This document shows, piece by piece, positions 55,676-64,000 of a stretch of DNA of 64,000 nt (within the stretch, counting starts at the first letter, position 1; each line of letters begins with the position of its first letter). Origin of the DNA: a gamma proteobacterium HTCC2207 (GTDB taxonomy: Bacteria; Pseudomonadota; Gammaproteobacteria; Pseudomonadales; Porticoccaceae). Under the pieces are notes generated by a model, which saw nothing but the letters and a program-made list of their open reading frames with translations, was not told the DNA's origin and searched no databases. Location of the stretch: assembly GCA_000153445.1 (NCBI GenBank), contig CH672396.1, positions 281,668 through 345,667 on the forward strand. Direction: 5' to 3'. The translations under genes were made by a program, and so were the position numbers.

Positions 55676-56200
55676 ATGTTCTTTGTTGATACTATGGCAG
55701 AAGTTGGAAAGTTCATGGATTCAGGCGGCATGGTTCTCTGGGCCATCGTCGTCCTGCTGTTCGTGATGTGGACTCTCCTGTTCGAGCGCATGTGGTATCT
55801 CAAATCCGTTGTCAGTCAAGATGTTCAATACGCACTTGATGCTTGGGAAGAGCGCTCTGAGCGCAAATCCAAGCGCGCACGTCAGATCAGGGAAAAGCTG
55901 ATTTCTGAAGTAAGCGTCAAGATCGATGAGAATATTATGATGATCAAAACTCTGGTTGCCCTAGCCCCGCTGTTTGGATTGCTGGGCACGGTAACCGGAA
56001 TGATCGTGGTATTTGACGTAATGGCATTTACTGGTGGCGGTGACGCCAAGGCGATGGCAGGTGGTGTTTCTCAGGCGACGGTTCCGACTATGTCGGGCAT
56101 GGTTGCTGCCCTCTCTGGTGTATTCGGCATAACATATGTCGAACGTGCTGCAGAGCGTGAGAAACATTTGCTGGAAGATCATCTAACCATGGATCACTAA
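55676..56200 (+). CDS. exbB: ExbB proton channel subunit
   Basis: A 174-residue inner-membrane subunit of the TonB motor. Three membrane segments are seen: residues ~18-38, ~85-110 (LVALAPLFGLLGTVTGMIVVF) and ~128-150 (SQATVPTMSGMVAALSGVFG). The short cytosolic linker distinguishes it from TolQ-type homologues. It forms the proton path with ExbD. Confidence 0.94.
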   Translation: MFFVDTMAEVGKFMDSGGMVLWAIVVLLFVMWTLLFERMWYLKSVVSQDVQYALDAWEERSERKSKRARQIREKLISEVSVKIDENIMMIKTLVALAPLFGLLGTVTGMIVVFDVMAFTGGGDAKAMAGGVSQATVPTMSGMVAALSGVFGITYVERAAEREKHLLEDHLTMDH

Positions 56201-56240
56201 ACGGAGCCTGTCGACGACAAGGTTCCCGTGAGAGAAAACT

Positions 56241-56645
56241 ATGCGCAATAGACAAACAGGATCACAGCCACAGGGCGAGGCGATTGACCTCACCCCAATG
56301 CTGGATGTGGTTTTTATTATGCTGATCTTTTTCATTGTGACAGCATCGTTTATCAAACTCCCCGGTGTTGAGGTCAACAAAGTTGACGCCGACACTGCCC
56401 AAAGCTATAAAAAAGTGGGTATTTTGGTTGCGATCAGCGACAACAATGAAATTTGGATTGATAAAAAGCGCGTTGAAACAACCGCTTTAAAAATCAATTT
56501 ACAGAGACTGTATAACGAAAACCCAAAGGGCGGCATGGTTATCCAAGCCGACAATGAATCGAATATTGAAGTAGTCGCCAAGGTAGCCGATGTCGCATCT
56601 GACATTGGTATCCGTCCGGTGGCAATTTCGGTAGAACAAGACTGA
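56241..56645 (+). CDS. exbD: ExbD energy-transduction subunit
   Basis: A 134-residue protein with a cytosolic N-terminus, one membrane segment (about 18-38) and a periplasmic domain. The proton-carrying Asp lies in IDLTPMLDVVFIMLIFFIVT. The periplasmic part includes GMVIQADNESNIEVVAKV and ends in ISVEQD. It is placed between exbB and tonB as usual. Confidence 0.95.
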   Translation: MRNRQTGSQPQGEAIDLTPMLDVVFIMLIFFIVTASFIKLPGVEVNKVDADTAQSYKKVGILVAISDNNEIWIDKKRVETTALKINLQRLYNENPKGGMVIQADNESNIEVVAKVADVASDIGIRPVAISVEQD

Positions 56646-56655
56646 GTTGATAAGT

Positions 56656-57264
56656 ATGGCCTTTATCAGAATTGGTATTTCTGCTGCACTTGGTGTTCTG
56701 GTTACCTTCGCGTTGATCATTTTGATGTATAAATTGATCGATTCGGGCAACAAAGATTTGGATGAAAAAGAGTCGATTAAAATTGCCGACTTCCTCCATG
56801 TCGATAGACAGTTGACCGAAAATGCGAAACAGACCGAAGTTGAAAAGCCTGAAGATCCGGAGACTCCTCCACCGGATATCCCAGAAGACACTGTAGAGTT
56901 TGAAGTTCCCGACAATGCAATCAGCATGGCCGCCCCGGCAGCCAACGCCAACCTAAAAATTGGTGGTGCCGGTGGATTTGCACGAGACTCTGACTACATT
57001 CCTGTCTATGTACCCCAGCCACAGTATCCGCGTCGCGCTCAAACCCGCGGCAAAGAGGGCTACGCAGTGATCGAAGTCATTATCACCACAACCGGTGGTA
57101 CTCGCGATCCGATCATGGTCGAAGAATTCCCAGAGGGTTGGGGCTTCGGTCGAGCTGCTTTAAAAGCTGCTTCTAAGTTGAAGTACAACCCTCGGGTTGT
57201 TGATGGCGTCGGCCAAGAAGTGCCTGGTGTGCTGTATAAATTTACTTTCCAGATGGCAAAATAA
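56656..57264 (+). CDS. tonB: TonB family protein
   Basis: A 202-residue TonB2-type protein. One N-terminal anchor (about residues 4-24) is followed by a short acidic Pro-rich linker (EKPEDPETPPPDIPEDT) and a C-terminal TonB domain. That domain starts YVPQPQYPRRAQTRGKEGYA and includes WGFGRAALKAASKLKYNP. The linker is much shorter than in Escherichia TonB. The ATG at 56656 is preferred over a TTG three codons upstream. It energises outer-membrane receptors; none is encoded here. Confidence 0.94.
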   Translation: MAFIRIGISAALGVLVTFALIILMYKLIDSGNKDLDEKESIKIADFLHVDRQLTENAKQTEVEKPEDPETPPPDIPEDTVEFEVPDNAISMAAPAANANLKIGGAGGFARDSDYIPVYVPQPQYPRRAQTRGKEGYAVIEVIITTTGGTRDPIMVEEFPEGWGFGRAALKAASKLKYNPRVVDGVGQEVPGVLYKFTFQMAK

Positions 57265-57274
57265 GGAGTCAATG

Positions 57275-58642
57275 ATGTCTAGAAGCAAAAAATTTCTAGC
57301 TGTATTCGGCATTGCTTTTTTACTGCCGTTGTTCCTGGCGGTAGTTGCCCCAGGCACAAGCTTTTCTGGCGCAGTAAATGCTGCGGAAGAAAAAGAAGAG
57401 CCAAAATACAAAAATGTTAAAACACGAAAGCGCCAGTCCGTAGGCGCCAAGTGCTCCAAGGCTTTAGAGAAAATCCAGCCCGAACTAGAGCTCGAAAATT
57501 GGGCTGGTTCACTGGAAATGCTCAAGGCAATTGAAAGCAATACCAAGACCTGTACCAGTGACTATGAGCAGGTTCAGGTGTGGAAGTTCTCCGCTTATGT
57601 TTACTACTCCCTGGATGATTTCAACAGCGCTATTCGCTCTTACAAGCAAGTGGTAAACGGCGCTGGTACGCCGCCGGAGTTACGACTGGATACTCGCTAC
57701 ACCCTAGCGCAGCTCTACACAGTGCAAGAGGATTACAAGAACGCCGCACTACAGCTTGAAGCTTGGATGGCAGAGTCGTTGATTGTTGGTGCTGATGCGA
57801 AGATGTTGCTAGCTCAGATTTACTATCAATTGGAACGCAAAAAGGATTCCCTACGCTTTGTAAACGAAGCCATTGCCGACGTTGAAGCCAAAGCCATTCT
57901 GCCGAAAGAGGGTTGGTGGGGTCTGCAGCGTGTTCTCTATTACGAGAAGAATGATTACAAGAGAGTGATCAGTATTCTTGAGAAGCTGGTTAAGCACTAT
58001 CCAAAGTGGACTTACTGGCGTCAGCTTGGCGGCATGTACGGCGAGCGCGAGCGTGAAATGGATCGCTTGGTCGCAACGGAAGTGGTTTATCTAAATGGCC
58101 AGCTCGACAAAGAAAGTCAGGTTCTGAGCATGGCCTATATGTATCTCGGTGCTGATGTTCCCTATCGTGCTGCAGTGATTATCGAGAAAGGCATGAAGGA
58201 CGGCGTTATCAAGCGTTCGGCAAAGAATCTCGAAATCTTAGGTACTGCATGGTATCAGGCTAAAGATCTCAACAATGCTGTAAAGGCTCTAGAAGATGCT
58301 TCTAAGAAATCCGATACCGGAAATCTTCAAGCTCGTCTTGCGGGTATTTATCTCGATCTAGGTCGCGATGCCTCAGCCTATAAAGCAGCGTCTCGTGCGA
58401 ACAAGAAAGGTGATGTGAAGAAACCCGATTCCAATTTCTTGGTAATGGGTAACGCTCTGATCAACTTGAACTGTTACGAAGATGCAGTAGGTGCATTTAA
58501 GAAGTCACTAAAAGTTGCCAAAGATAAGAAGGGCAAGCGCTACCCTAAGCAGTGGATCAAGTATGCGGAAGCTGAAGGCAGTCGATTACAGAAACTGCGT
58601 GATGTTGGTGCTACGGTTCCAGGCTGTGCTAAAAACGGTTAG
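57275..58642 (+). CDS. Exported TPR-repeat protein of the TonB operon
   Basis: A 455-residue protein with an N-terminal signal or anchor (FLAVFGIAFLLPLFLAVVAP), a short Lys/Glu-rich stretch, then TPR-like helical repeats. Examples are AYVYYSLDDFNSAIRSYKQV, YTLAQLYTVQEDYKNAALQL, GTAWYQAKDLNNAVKALEDA and GNALINLNCYEDAVGAFKKS. A TPR protein is the usual last gene of TtpC-type TonB operons. AAGGAG sits six bases before the ATG at 57275; the ATG at 57272 is too close to it. A terminator follows. Confidence 0.92.
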   Translation: MSRSKKFLAVFGIAFLLPLFLAVVAPGTSFSGAVNAAEEKEEPKYKNVKTRKRQSVGAKCSKALEKIQPELELENWAGSLEMLKAIESNTKTCTSDYEQVQVWKFSAYVYYSLDDFNSAIRSYKQVVNGAGTPPELRLDTRYTLAQLYTVQEDYKNAALQLEAWMAESLIVGADAKMLLAQIYYQLERKKDSLRFVNEAIADVEAKAILPKEGWWGLQRVLYYEKNDYKRVISILEKLVKHYPKWTYWRQLGGMYGEREREMDRLVATEVVYLNGQLDKESQVLSMAYMYLGADVPYRAAVIIEKGMKDGVIKRSAKNLEILGTAWYQAKDLNNAVKALEDASKKSDTGNLQARLAGIYLDLGRDASAYKAASRANKKGDVKKPDSNFLVMGNALINLNCYEDAVGAFKKSLKVAKDKKGKRYPKQWIKYAEAEGSRLQKLRDVGATVPGCAKNG

Positions 58643-58683
58643 TTGATCTAGGCTAACTGGCAACCAGCCAGTTGAACGTTATA

Positions 58684-58717
58684 AAAAAACCGGTGCTCTA
58701 GAGTACCGGGTTTTTTT
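58684..58717 (+). terminator. Intrinsic terminator after the TonB operon
   Basis: CCGGT pairs with ACCGG around a loop containing a CTC/GAG pair, flanked by A7 and T7 runs. It lies 41 bp past the last gene. The flanking A-run could let it terminate ilvD transcripts from the other side. Confidence 0.88.
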
Positions 58718-58761
58718 ATGGCTAGGACTAACACAATCCCAGTTTATAAGGCTTTAGTGAC

Positions 58762-60597
58762 TTAGAGCTGAGAGAGATCTCTAACCGCGCCCTTATCGGC
58801 GCTCGTCGCCAGCTTAGCATAGGCCTTCAAAGATGCCGTAACCTTTCGTGGGCGCTCTTCTACAGGCTTCCAACCCAGCTTATCCTGCTCTACTCGACGT
58901 GCCGCTAACTCGGCATCCGAAACCAGGATATCAATAGAGCGATTGGGGATATCAATGCGAATTATATCGCCTTGACGCACCAGGCCTATATTACCGCCAG
59001 CAGCGGCTTCTGGTGATACATGGCCAATAGATAGCCCAGAGGTACCGCCGGAAAAACGGCCGTCGGTAATCAATGCGCAAGCGGCACCGAGATTCTTCGA
59101 TTTGATATAAGTGGTTGGGTAGAGCATCTCTTGCATGCCGGGTCCACCGCGGGGGCCTTCATAGCGCACAATCACAACATCGCCCGCTTTGACCTCGTCA
59201 TTCAAGATTTTTTCGACAGCTTCATCTTGGCTTTCGGTAATAAATGCGGGGCCTTCGAATACATGAATCGACTCATCGACTCCAGAGGTCTTAACCACGC
59301 AGCCGTCAGGCGAAAGATTACCGGTCAGAATTGCCAGACCACCGTCAAGGCTAAAGGCATGGTCTATATCACGAACACAACCGTTGGCGCGGTCTGCATC
59401 TAGAGATGGCCAGCGAGTGCTCTGACTAAAGGCGGTTTGTGTTGGAATACCTGCGGGACCTGCTTTATAGAAAGTCTTTACTTCCTCACTGACATGGCCG
59501 CTGACAATATCCCACTTTTCCAAGGCTTCTTTTAATGTCGCCGAATGCACAGTTGGTAAGTTGTCATGGATTAAGCCAGCACGATTCAGCTCAGCCAGAA
59601 TGCCTAAAATACCGCCGGCACGATGCACATCTTCAACATGATACTCCGGTGTGCTTGGGGCTACTTTACATAGCTGAGGGACCTTGCGTGACAGACGGTC
59701 GATATCCCCCAGATCAAAATCGACAAAACCTTCTTGAGCCGCGGCCATAAGATGCAGGATGGTGTTAGTTGACCCACCCATGCAAATATCCAGGGTCATA
59801 GCATTTTCAAAAGCTTCGAAATTAGCAATGGAACGAGGCAGCACAGAGTAATCATCGTTGTCGTAATGCGCCTTGGCCAACTTAACGATAGTGCGGCCAG
59901 CCTCTTGGAATAATTCTTTGCGATCAGAGTGGGTCGCCAGCACGGTACCGTTGCCCGGCAGCGCTAGGCCCAATGCTTCCATCAAACAATTCATGGAGTT
60001 GGCGGTAAACATACCAGAGCAAGAGCCGCAGGTCGGGCAAGCAGAACGCTCATACTCAGCAACTTCTTCATCACTGGCGCTGTCATCAACCGCAATCACC
60101 ATGGCATCAACTAGATCAAGCTTTTGATCCGAGAGCTTGGTTTTGCCCGCTTCCATGGGGCCGCCTGAAACAAACACCACCGGAATGTTGAGGCGCATAG
60201 CGGCCATAAACATGCCCGGCGTAATTTTGTCACAGTTGGAGATACACACCAGCGCATCGGCGCAGTGGGCATTGACCATATATTCAACCGAGTCGGCGAT
60301 CACATCTCGCGAGGGCAATGAATAGAGCATGCCGTCGTGGCCCATGGCAATACCATCATCTACCGCAATAGTGTGGAACTCCCGGGCAATACCACCGGCC
60401 TTAGAAATCTCTGCCGCAACCAGTTCACCCATATCTTTAAGGTGCACATGACCGGGAACAAACTGCGTGTAGGAGTTGGCGATGGCGATCATCGGCTTAT
60501 TAAAATCGTCGTCCTTCATGCCTGTTGCGCGCCAAAGTGCACGAGCGCCGGCCATATTGCGGCCCTGGGTGGTGGTATGTGATCTGTACTTAGGCAT
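58762..60597 (-). CDS. ilvD: Dihydroxy-acid dehydratase
   Basis: Iron-sulphur enzyme of 611 residues in isoleucine, valine and CoA-precursor synthesis. It starts [20 protein letters not shown], exactly the family start, with GAGAG upstream. Cluster ligands are seen in [12 protein letters not shown] and [17 protein letters not shown]; other blocks are [35 protein letters not shown] and [16 protein letters not shown]. An upstream ATG adds only four residues. It is preceded by a 14-bp repeat array. Confidence 0.98.
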   Translation of the reverse strand: MPKYRSHTTTQGRNMAGARALWRATGMKDDDFNKPMIAIANSYTQFVPGHVHLKDMGELVAAEISKAGGIAREFHTIAVDDGIAMGHDGMLYSLPSRDVIADSVEYMVNAHCADALVCISNCDKITPGMFMAAMRLNIPVVFVSGGPMEAGKTKLSDQKLDLVDAMVIAVDDSASDEEVAEYERSACPTCGSCSGMFTANSMNCLMEALGLALPGNGTVLATHSDRKELFQEAGRTIVKLAKAHYDNDDYSVLPRSIANFEAFENAMTLDICMGGSTNTILHLMAAAQEGFVDFDLGDIDRLSRKVPQLCKVAPSTPEYHVEDVHRAGGILGILAELNRAGLIHDNLPTVHSATLKEALEKWDIVSGHVSEEVKTFYKAGPAGIPTQTAFSQSTRWPSLDADRANGCVRDIDHAFSLDGGLAILTGNLSPDGCVVKTSGVDESIHVFEGPAFITESQDEAVEKILNDEVKAGDVVIVRYEGPRGGPGMQEMLYPTTYIKSKNLGAACALITDGRFSGGTSGLSIGHVSPEAAAGGNIGLVRQGDIIRIDIPNRSIDILVSDAELAARRVEQDKLGWKPVEERPRKVTASLKAYAKLATSADKGAVRDLSQL

Positions 60598-60631
60598 GTA
60601 AACTCTCATTAACGGAAAAATAAAGGCGGTA

Positions 60632-60658
60632 AGAATAGCAGAAACGCTGCCCAGTCAA
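60632..60658 (-). promoter_or_regulatory. Candidate promoter of ilvD using the last repeat as -35
   Basis: On the minus strand TTGACT (60653-60658), supplied by the repeat array, is followed 15 bases later by TATTCT (60632-60637) with TGC before it (extended -10). The short spacer is the weak point. Confidence 0.42.
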
Positions 60659-60746
60659 CACTATTCAGTCAACACTATTCAGTCAACACTATTCAGTCAA
60701 CACTATTCAGTCAATACTGTTCCGTCAAACCTGCTCAGTCAACACG
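60652..60746. repeat. 14-bp tandem repeat array between argA and ilvD
   Basis: CAGTCAACACTATT occurs as four perfect tandem copies (60652-60707), followed by three decaying copies (60708-60721, 60722-60735, 60736-60746). On the minus strand, in which both flanking genes are read, each perfect unit contains TTGACT, a -35-like hexamer. The gradient from perfect to degraded copies runs toward argA. Confidence 0.93.
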
Positions 60747-60764
60747 AAGCGGCGCAGCTTGGAA

Positions 60765-62087
60765 TTAAAGCTTTTTGCTAAAGATGCGCGATTGACGCTG
60801 ATAATTGTAGAGAGACTGTTTCTCTGCTGGCAGTGCACTGACTTCTGCCTCGGAAAAACCTTGCTCTCTAAACCAGTGAGCGGTTTGGGTAGTGAGTACA
60901 AATAGCACTGCAAGCCCATTGTCTGTGGCATCTTTTTCAATGCACTTAAGCAGACGTGAAGCGATGCCCTGATTGTGAAATTCTGGATGTGTCGCAACAC
61001 AAGCGAGCTCGCCGGCATGACTATCTGCTATCGGATAGAGTGCAGCGCAGCCGAGCAGAGTGCCCTCAGGATGCACCACTACCGTAAATCGTGAAATTTC
61101 TGTCTCGAGTAATTCACGAGAACGTTTAACCAAAATTCCCTGCTGTTCCAGTGGCGAGATTAGATCAAGAATACCGCCAACGTCATCTATGGTGGCTGCT
61201 CGAATCACTTCAGAATGATTCTGCATTATTAGTGTGCCGCTGCCCTCGCGAGTAAATAGCTCACTGAGCAATGTTCCGTCTTCGCTGCAGCCGACCAGAT
61301 GCACGCGGTCGACATTATTGCGACAGGCTTGGTAGGCGGCGGAGAGTAAGCCGTAGATCACAGAGTCTTCGCCACCAGAGTTTTTCAGTGTTGCCTTAAG
61401 ATCGCTCACCTCAGGTAAGGAAAGATTGCGCAGTAGATTGTTATCGCCGTCGTTTATGCCCGCCGCTTGGCTGACCAAAATAAGTTTCTCGGCATTTAGC
61501 GCTATAGCTGTTTGAGTCGCTACATCCTGGTAACTGAGATTAAACGCTTCACCGGTCGGTGAGAACCCAATCGAAGACATGAGCACTAAGGCACCAGCGT
61601 CGAGTTGGTTTTGAATAGCGCTGCTATCGATACGGCGAATTTCTCCGGCACGCTGAAAATCGATGCCATCGCGAACCCCTACAGGTTTGGCAGTGATAAA
61701 GTTGCCACCGATCACACGCACGCGAGCACCGTGCATGGGTGAATTAGGCAAGCCCATAGACAGCGCGGCTTCAATTTGGAAGCGTGTAGAGCCCACCGCC
61801 TCTTTGACACACTGCATGGCATCGCCGTCAGTGATGCGCACCTGCTGGCGAAAATCGGTTAGCAAACCGGCCAGTTGCAGACGCTGGTCAATCTGAGGAC
61901 GGGCACCGTGGACCAGCACCACATTGACCCCGAGACTTTGCATCAGCGCTATATCGTGAACAATGCTGTCAAAATTGCTGTCCAGCACCGCCTCACCACT
62001 GACTGCAATAACAAAGGTTTTACCCCTGTGCGCATGGATATAGGGCGAAGTCTCACGAAAAAATTGTACGTAGTTTTGAGTAGTCAT
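60765..62087 (-). CDS. argA: N-acetylglutamate synthase
   Basis: First enzyme of arginine synthesis, 440 residues. The N-terminal amino-acid-kinase domain (FVIAVSGEAVLDS, VVLVHGARPQIDQRLQ, MHGARVRVIGGNFI) binds arginine as a feedback inhibitor. The C-terminal GNAT domain has ELACVATHPEFHNQGIASRLL and ALFVLTTQTAHWFREQGF. The ATG at 62087 starts 7 bp after argE; a TTG nine codons upstream would overlap it. Confidence 0.96.
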   Translation of the reverse strand: MTTQNYVQFFRETSPYIHAHRGKTFVIAVSGEAVLDSNFDSIVHDIALMQSLGVNVVLVHGARPQIDQRLQLAGLLTDFRQQVRITDGDAMQCVKEAVGSTRFQIEAALSMGLPNSPMHGARVRVIGGNFITAKPVGVRDGIDFQRAGEIRRIDSSAIQNQLDAGALVLMSSIGFSPTGEAFNLSYQDVATQTAIALNAEKLILVSQAAGINDGDNNLLRNLSLPEVSDLKATLKNSGGEDSVIYGLLSAAYQACRNNVDRVHLVGCSEDGTLLSELFTREGSGTLIMQNHSEVIRAATIDDVGGILDLISPLEQQGILVKRSRELLETEISRFTVVVHPEGTLLGCAALYPIADSHAGELACVATHPEFHNQGIASRLLKCIEKDATDNGLAVLFVLTTQTAHWFREQGFSEAEVSALPAEKQSLYNYQRQSRIFSKKL

Positions 62088-62094
62088 CGGGCGA

Positions 62095-63216
62095 TTATAA
62101 GCAACAGCGGCCAATAAGTTGAGATAAAAAATTAATTGTTGGTTGAACGCGATCTAGGGGCAAGAACTCATTCGGTTGATGGGCCACATCGATGTCCCCA
62201 GGGCCGAGCACAACTACGTCCATTCCAAGCTGTTGTAGATAGGGCGCCTCGGTAGCAAAAGCAACGGATTCAGCGGCATGACCGGTAAGCTTTTCACAGA
62301 GCGCGACGAGCTCTGATTGGTCGCCGCTGTTAAAAGGTGGGACTATAAGTTTCTCTAGAGACCAGCCCATATTGTCCCTCTCAGCGGTAGCGGCAATCTG
62401 ACGTTCCAGATCTGCCTGCAGCTGATTCAGGTCCATACCGGGTAATGGGCGAATCTCAAAGGCCAGAAAACAGTGCCCGCAAATACGGTTGGCATTGTCG
62501 CCGCCCTGAATACAGCCAAGATTTAAGGTCGGATGATCGATTAAAAATCCCACGTGCTTTTGTTCTTTCATACGATCGCGCATGGCCATCAACTGGCCAA
62601 GAATACGCTGCATAGACTCCATCGCATTATTGCCCAGTTCCGGGTTGCTGGAGTGTCCGGATCGTCCGGTCACCGTCAACTTCTCAATCATAATGCCCTT
62701 ATGCATTTTCACCGGACGCATATTGGTTGGTTCGCCGATTACTGCACTTCGCGCTACAGGGGCGCCAGCGTCGACCAGAGCTTTGGCCCCGCCCATGGAT
62801 GATTCTTCATCGGCGGTGGCGAGAATAATTAATGGTTGTTTGAGATCTTTAACCTGTAGCGATTTAAACGCTTCGATAGCGAGGGGGAAAAAGCCTTTCA
62901 TATCGCAACTGCCGAGACCGTACCAGCGGTTGTCCCGCTCGGTGAGTTCAAAAGGGCTGCTCTCCCAGAGTGATTCGTCACAGGGCACAGTATCGGTGTG
63001 GCCGGCCAGTACCAAACCACCGGGACCACTGCCATATGTGGCGATCAGATTGGCTTTGTTATTACCCAAATCCATGATCTCAATAGTAAAGCCGAGCTCT
63101 GCAAGAGTATTGGCCAGCAGGTCAATCACCTCGCGATTGCCCTGATCTATAGCCGGATTAATACTACTAATCGAGTTGCTGCGAATAATGCGCGAGAGTA
63201 AATCGGTCAGTTCCAT
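62095..63216 (-). CDS. argE: Acetylornithine deacetylase
   Basis: M20 metallopeptidase-family enzyme of 373 residues, releasing ornithine in the linear arginine pathway. Metal and catalytic residues lie in LVLAGHTDTVPCD, GLGSCDMKGFFPLA, ATADEESSMGGAKAL (catalytic Glu) and the dimerisation-domain GRSGHSS. The C-terminal His is in DIDVAHQPNEFL. With argA and argB in this window, the strain appears to use the ArgE route rather than ArgJ recycling. Confidence 0.95.
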   Translation of the reverse strand: MELTDLLSRIIRSNSISSINPAIDQGNREVIDLLANTLAELGFTIEIMDLGNNKANLIATYGSGPGGLVLAGHTDTVPCDESLWESSPFELTERDNRWYGLGSCDMKGFFPLAIEAFKSLQVKDLKQPLIILATADEESSMGGAKALVDAGAPVARSAVIGEPTNMRPVKMHKGIMIEKLTVTGRSGHSSNPELGNNAMESMQRILGQLMAMRDRMKEQKHVGFLIDHPTLNLGCIQGGDNANRICGHCFLAFEIRPLPGMDLNQLQADLERQIAATAERDNMGWSLEKLIVPPFNSGDQSELVALCEKLTGHAAESVAFATEAPYLQQLGMDVVVLGPGDIDVAHQPNEFLPLDRVQPTINFLSQLIGRCCL

Positions 63217-63383
63217 GATTGGCTTCTTATCCGGTTGGTTCTGTTGAGTTTAGCGGATTGACTAAATTGCGCTACCCCTAGAGGGATTAGCGACTAAAAT
63301 TTATGCAGAGCAGGGACAGGGCACCTAATGGATAGCTTTCTATTAGCTCTCTATTAGATCTCGATTACTAGGAGGAGTTGATT

Positions 63384-64000
63384 ATGAATAAGACGCCGGC
63401 GCGGGGCACTAAAACCGATTTGGGTGCTACTTTGATTCTGGGTAGTGTTTTAAAAGATCTGATCAGTGATGGTTTACTCGCCCAGCCGGATGCCGCGGAG
63501 ATCGCCAGCGCTCGGCGCAATCATAACGAGGCGCTGCTGCACCCCCTGGAAATTGTTGCCGCCAAACAGCTTGCCTGTGGTCCTGATAAAAAGCCTCTGA
63601 CACTGGAGCTACTCACGGAATGGCTGGCTAAAAAATCTTGTTTGCAGCTGGCCCATATAGACCCGTTAAAAATTAATGTTCCCGCAATCACCTCAATCAT
63701 GTCATTCGCCTATGCTCAGCGCTACGGCATTCTCTGTCTTAAAGTGAGCCCTGATGAGCTGGTAATTGCCACCATGCAGCCCTTCGACCGCAGTTGGCTT
63801 GAGAGTCTTGAGCAGACTTCCCGTCGAACCATTCAAACCGTGGTTGCCAATCCTGCTGAGATAAAAAAATATACTCTAGAATTTTACTCGCTAGCGAAAT
63901 CCGTTTTTGGCGCTGGCTCCTCTGCAACTAAGGGTACCGGTATTGCCAATTTTGAGCAATTGTTGGAAGTGGGCAAGCTCAAAGATGCCGATGCTCAGGA
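63384..64000 (+). CDS. GspE/PilB-family secretion ATPase, N-terminal part (3' cut by window edge)
   Basis: Open to the window end: 205 codons read without a stop, from an ATG with GGAGGAG six bases upstream. The N-terminal domain matches the type II/IV secretion ATPase N-terminus (GspE_N/MshEN-like). LTLELLTEWLAKKSCLQLAHIDPL, VPAITSIMSFAYAQRYGILCL, IATMQPFDRSWLESLEQ and VVANPAEIKKYTLEFYSLAKSV are present in order. The Walker motifs would lie downstream, so assignment rests on this domain alone; a type IV pilus or type II secretion role is not resolvable. Confidence 0.82.
   Translation, partial: MNKTPARGTKTDLGATLILGSVLKDLISDGLLAQPDAAEIASARRNHNEALLHPLEIVAAKQLACGPDKKPLTLELLTEWLAKKSCLQLAHIDPLKINVPAITSIMSFAYAQRYGILCLKVSPDELVIATMQPFDRSWLESLEQTSRRTIQTVVANPAEIKKYTLEFYSLAKSVFGAGSSATKGTGIANFEQLLEVGKLKDADAQ

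Noticed and set aside
60652-60746. 14-bp repeats considered as iterons of a replication origin.
   Set aside because: No Rep or DnaA-like genes, no DnaA boxes seen, and chromosomal biosynthetic context; promoter-linked repeat is simpler.

Overview
The window looks like the chromosome of a free-living, probably marine gammaproteobacterium of moderate GC content. Three things support this. First, an Escherichia/Pseudomonas-type housekeeping backbone: coaBC-algC-argB-slmA / pyrE-rph / yicC-gmk-rpoZ-spoT-recG, radC-rpmB-rpmG, HAD-rppH-ptsP-lgt-thyA-folA, and tkt-epd-pgk-fba. Second, SlmA, an SpoT-type (p)ppGpp enzyme, a DUF3450/TtpC-type TonB system and a NasST-controlled nitrate assimilation cluster are all present. 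Third, there are no insertion sequences, prophage genes or CRISPR arrays. A relative of the Cellvibrionales/SAR92-type oligotrophs fits, but this is inferred from gene content and order, not from a phylogeny.

Layout. 1-4.2 kb: central carbon genes (3' end of tkt, epd, pgk, fba) ending at an intrinsic terminator. 4.3-7.75 kb: a short accessory stretch with ppnP, a VF530-type protein, an AT-rich overlapping pair of unrecognised genes (5377-6566), a GNAT acetyltransferase, a 60-residue membrane protein and a RibD/DHFR-like reductase. 7.9-21.4 kb, minus strand: complete nitrate assimilation, reading porin, nasT-nasS, nrtABD, nirB, nirD, nasA, cobA. 21.6-25.8 kb: a PiT phosphate transporter with its DUF47 partner, then recG. 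26-39.6 kb: the stringent-response, nucleotide, arginine, CoA and ribosomal protein block. 39.6-40.5 kb: a repeat- and palindrome-rich intergenic region around a cold-shock gene. 40.6-53.3 kb: a D-2-hydroxyacid-type FAD dehydrogenase, small conserved genes, arfB, srkA, gcvH, rppH, ptsP, lgt, thyA and folA. 53.5-58.6 kb: a six-gene TonB energy-transduction operon. 58.7-64 kb: ilvD, argA, argE and the 5' part of a GspE/PilB-family ATPase.

How the genes work together. The nitrate region forms a regulon that can be read from sequence. NasS (cytosolic nitrate sensor) and NasT (ANTAR antiterminator) sit between two target transcripts. Each target has a -24/-12 (sigma-54-like) promoter candidate. 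Each also has a leader in which a small hairpin with an ANTAR-type hexaloop (AACGAW, A at position 1 and G at position 4) shares its 3' strand with the 5' arm of an intrinsic terminator. One leader precedes nrtABD-nirBD-nasA-cobA. The other precedes an outer-membrane porin, which is therefore a likely nitrate/nitrite porin. A palindrome matching the NtrC consensus lies about 140 bp upstream of the first promoter. The products cover uptake (porin, NrtABD), reduction (NasA, NirBD) and siroheme supply (CobA). The TonB operon has a Fur-box-like palindrome upstream, consistent with iron control.

The most novel-looking coding content is the pair at 5377-6566. It consists of a membrane protein and a small soluble protein that overlap by 4 bp, are AT-rich, and share a short SG-xx-[VA]N[MI]GN[VI]-x-[KQ]G motif. 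A second theme is short tandem repeats placed exactly at gene boundaries: 8-bp units across the gcvH stop, 19-bp units across the ptsP stop, 14-bp units before ilvD, a duplicated start in nrtA, and 15-bp periodicity before the VF530 gene.
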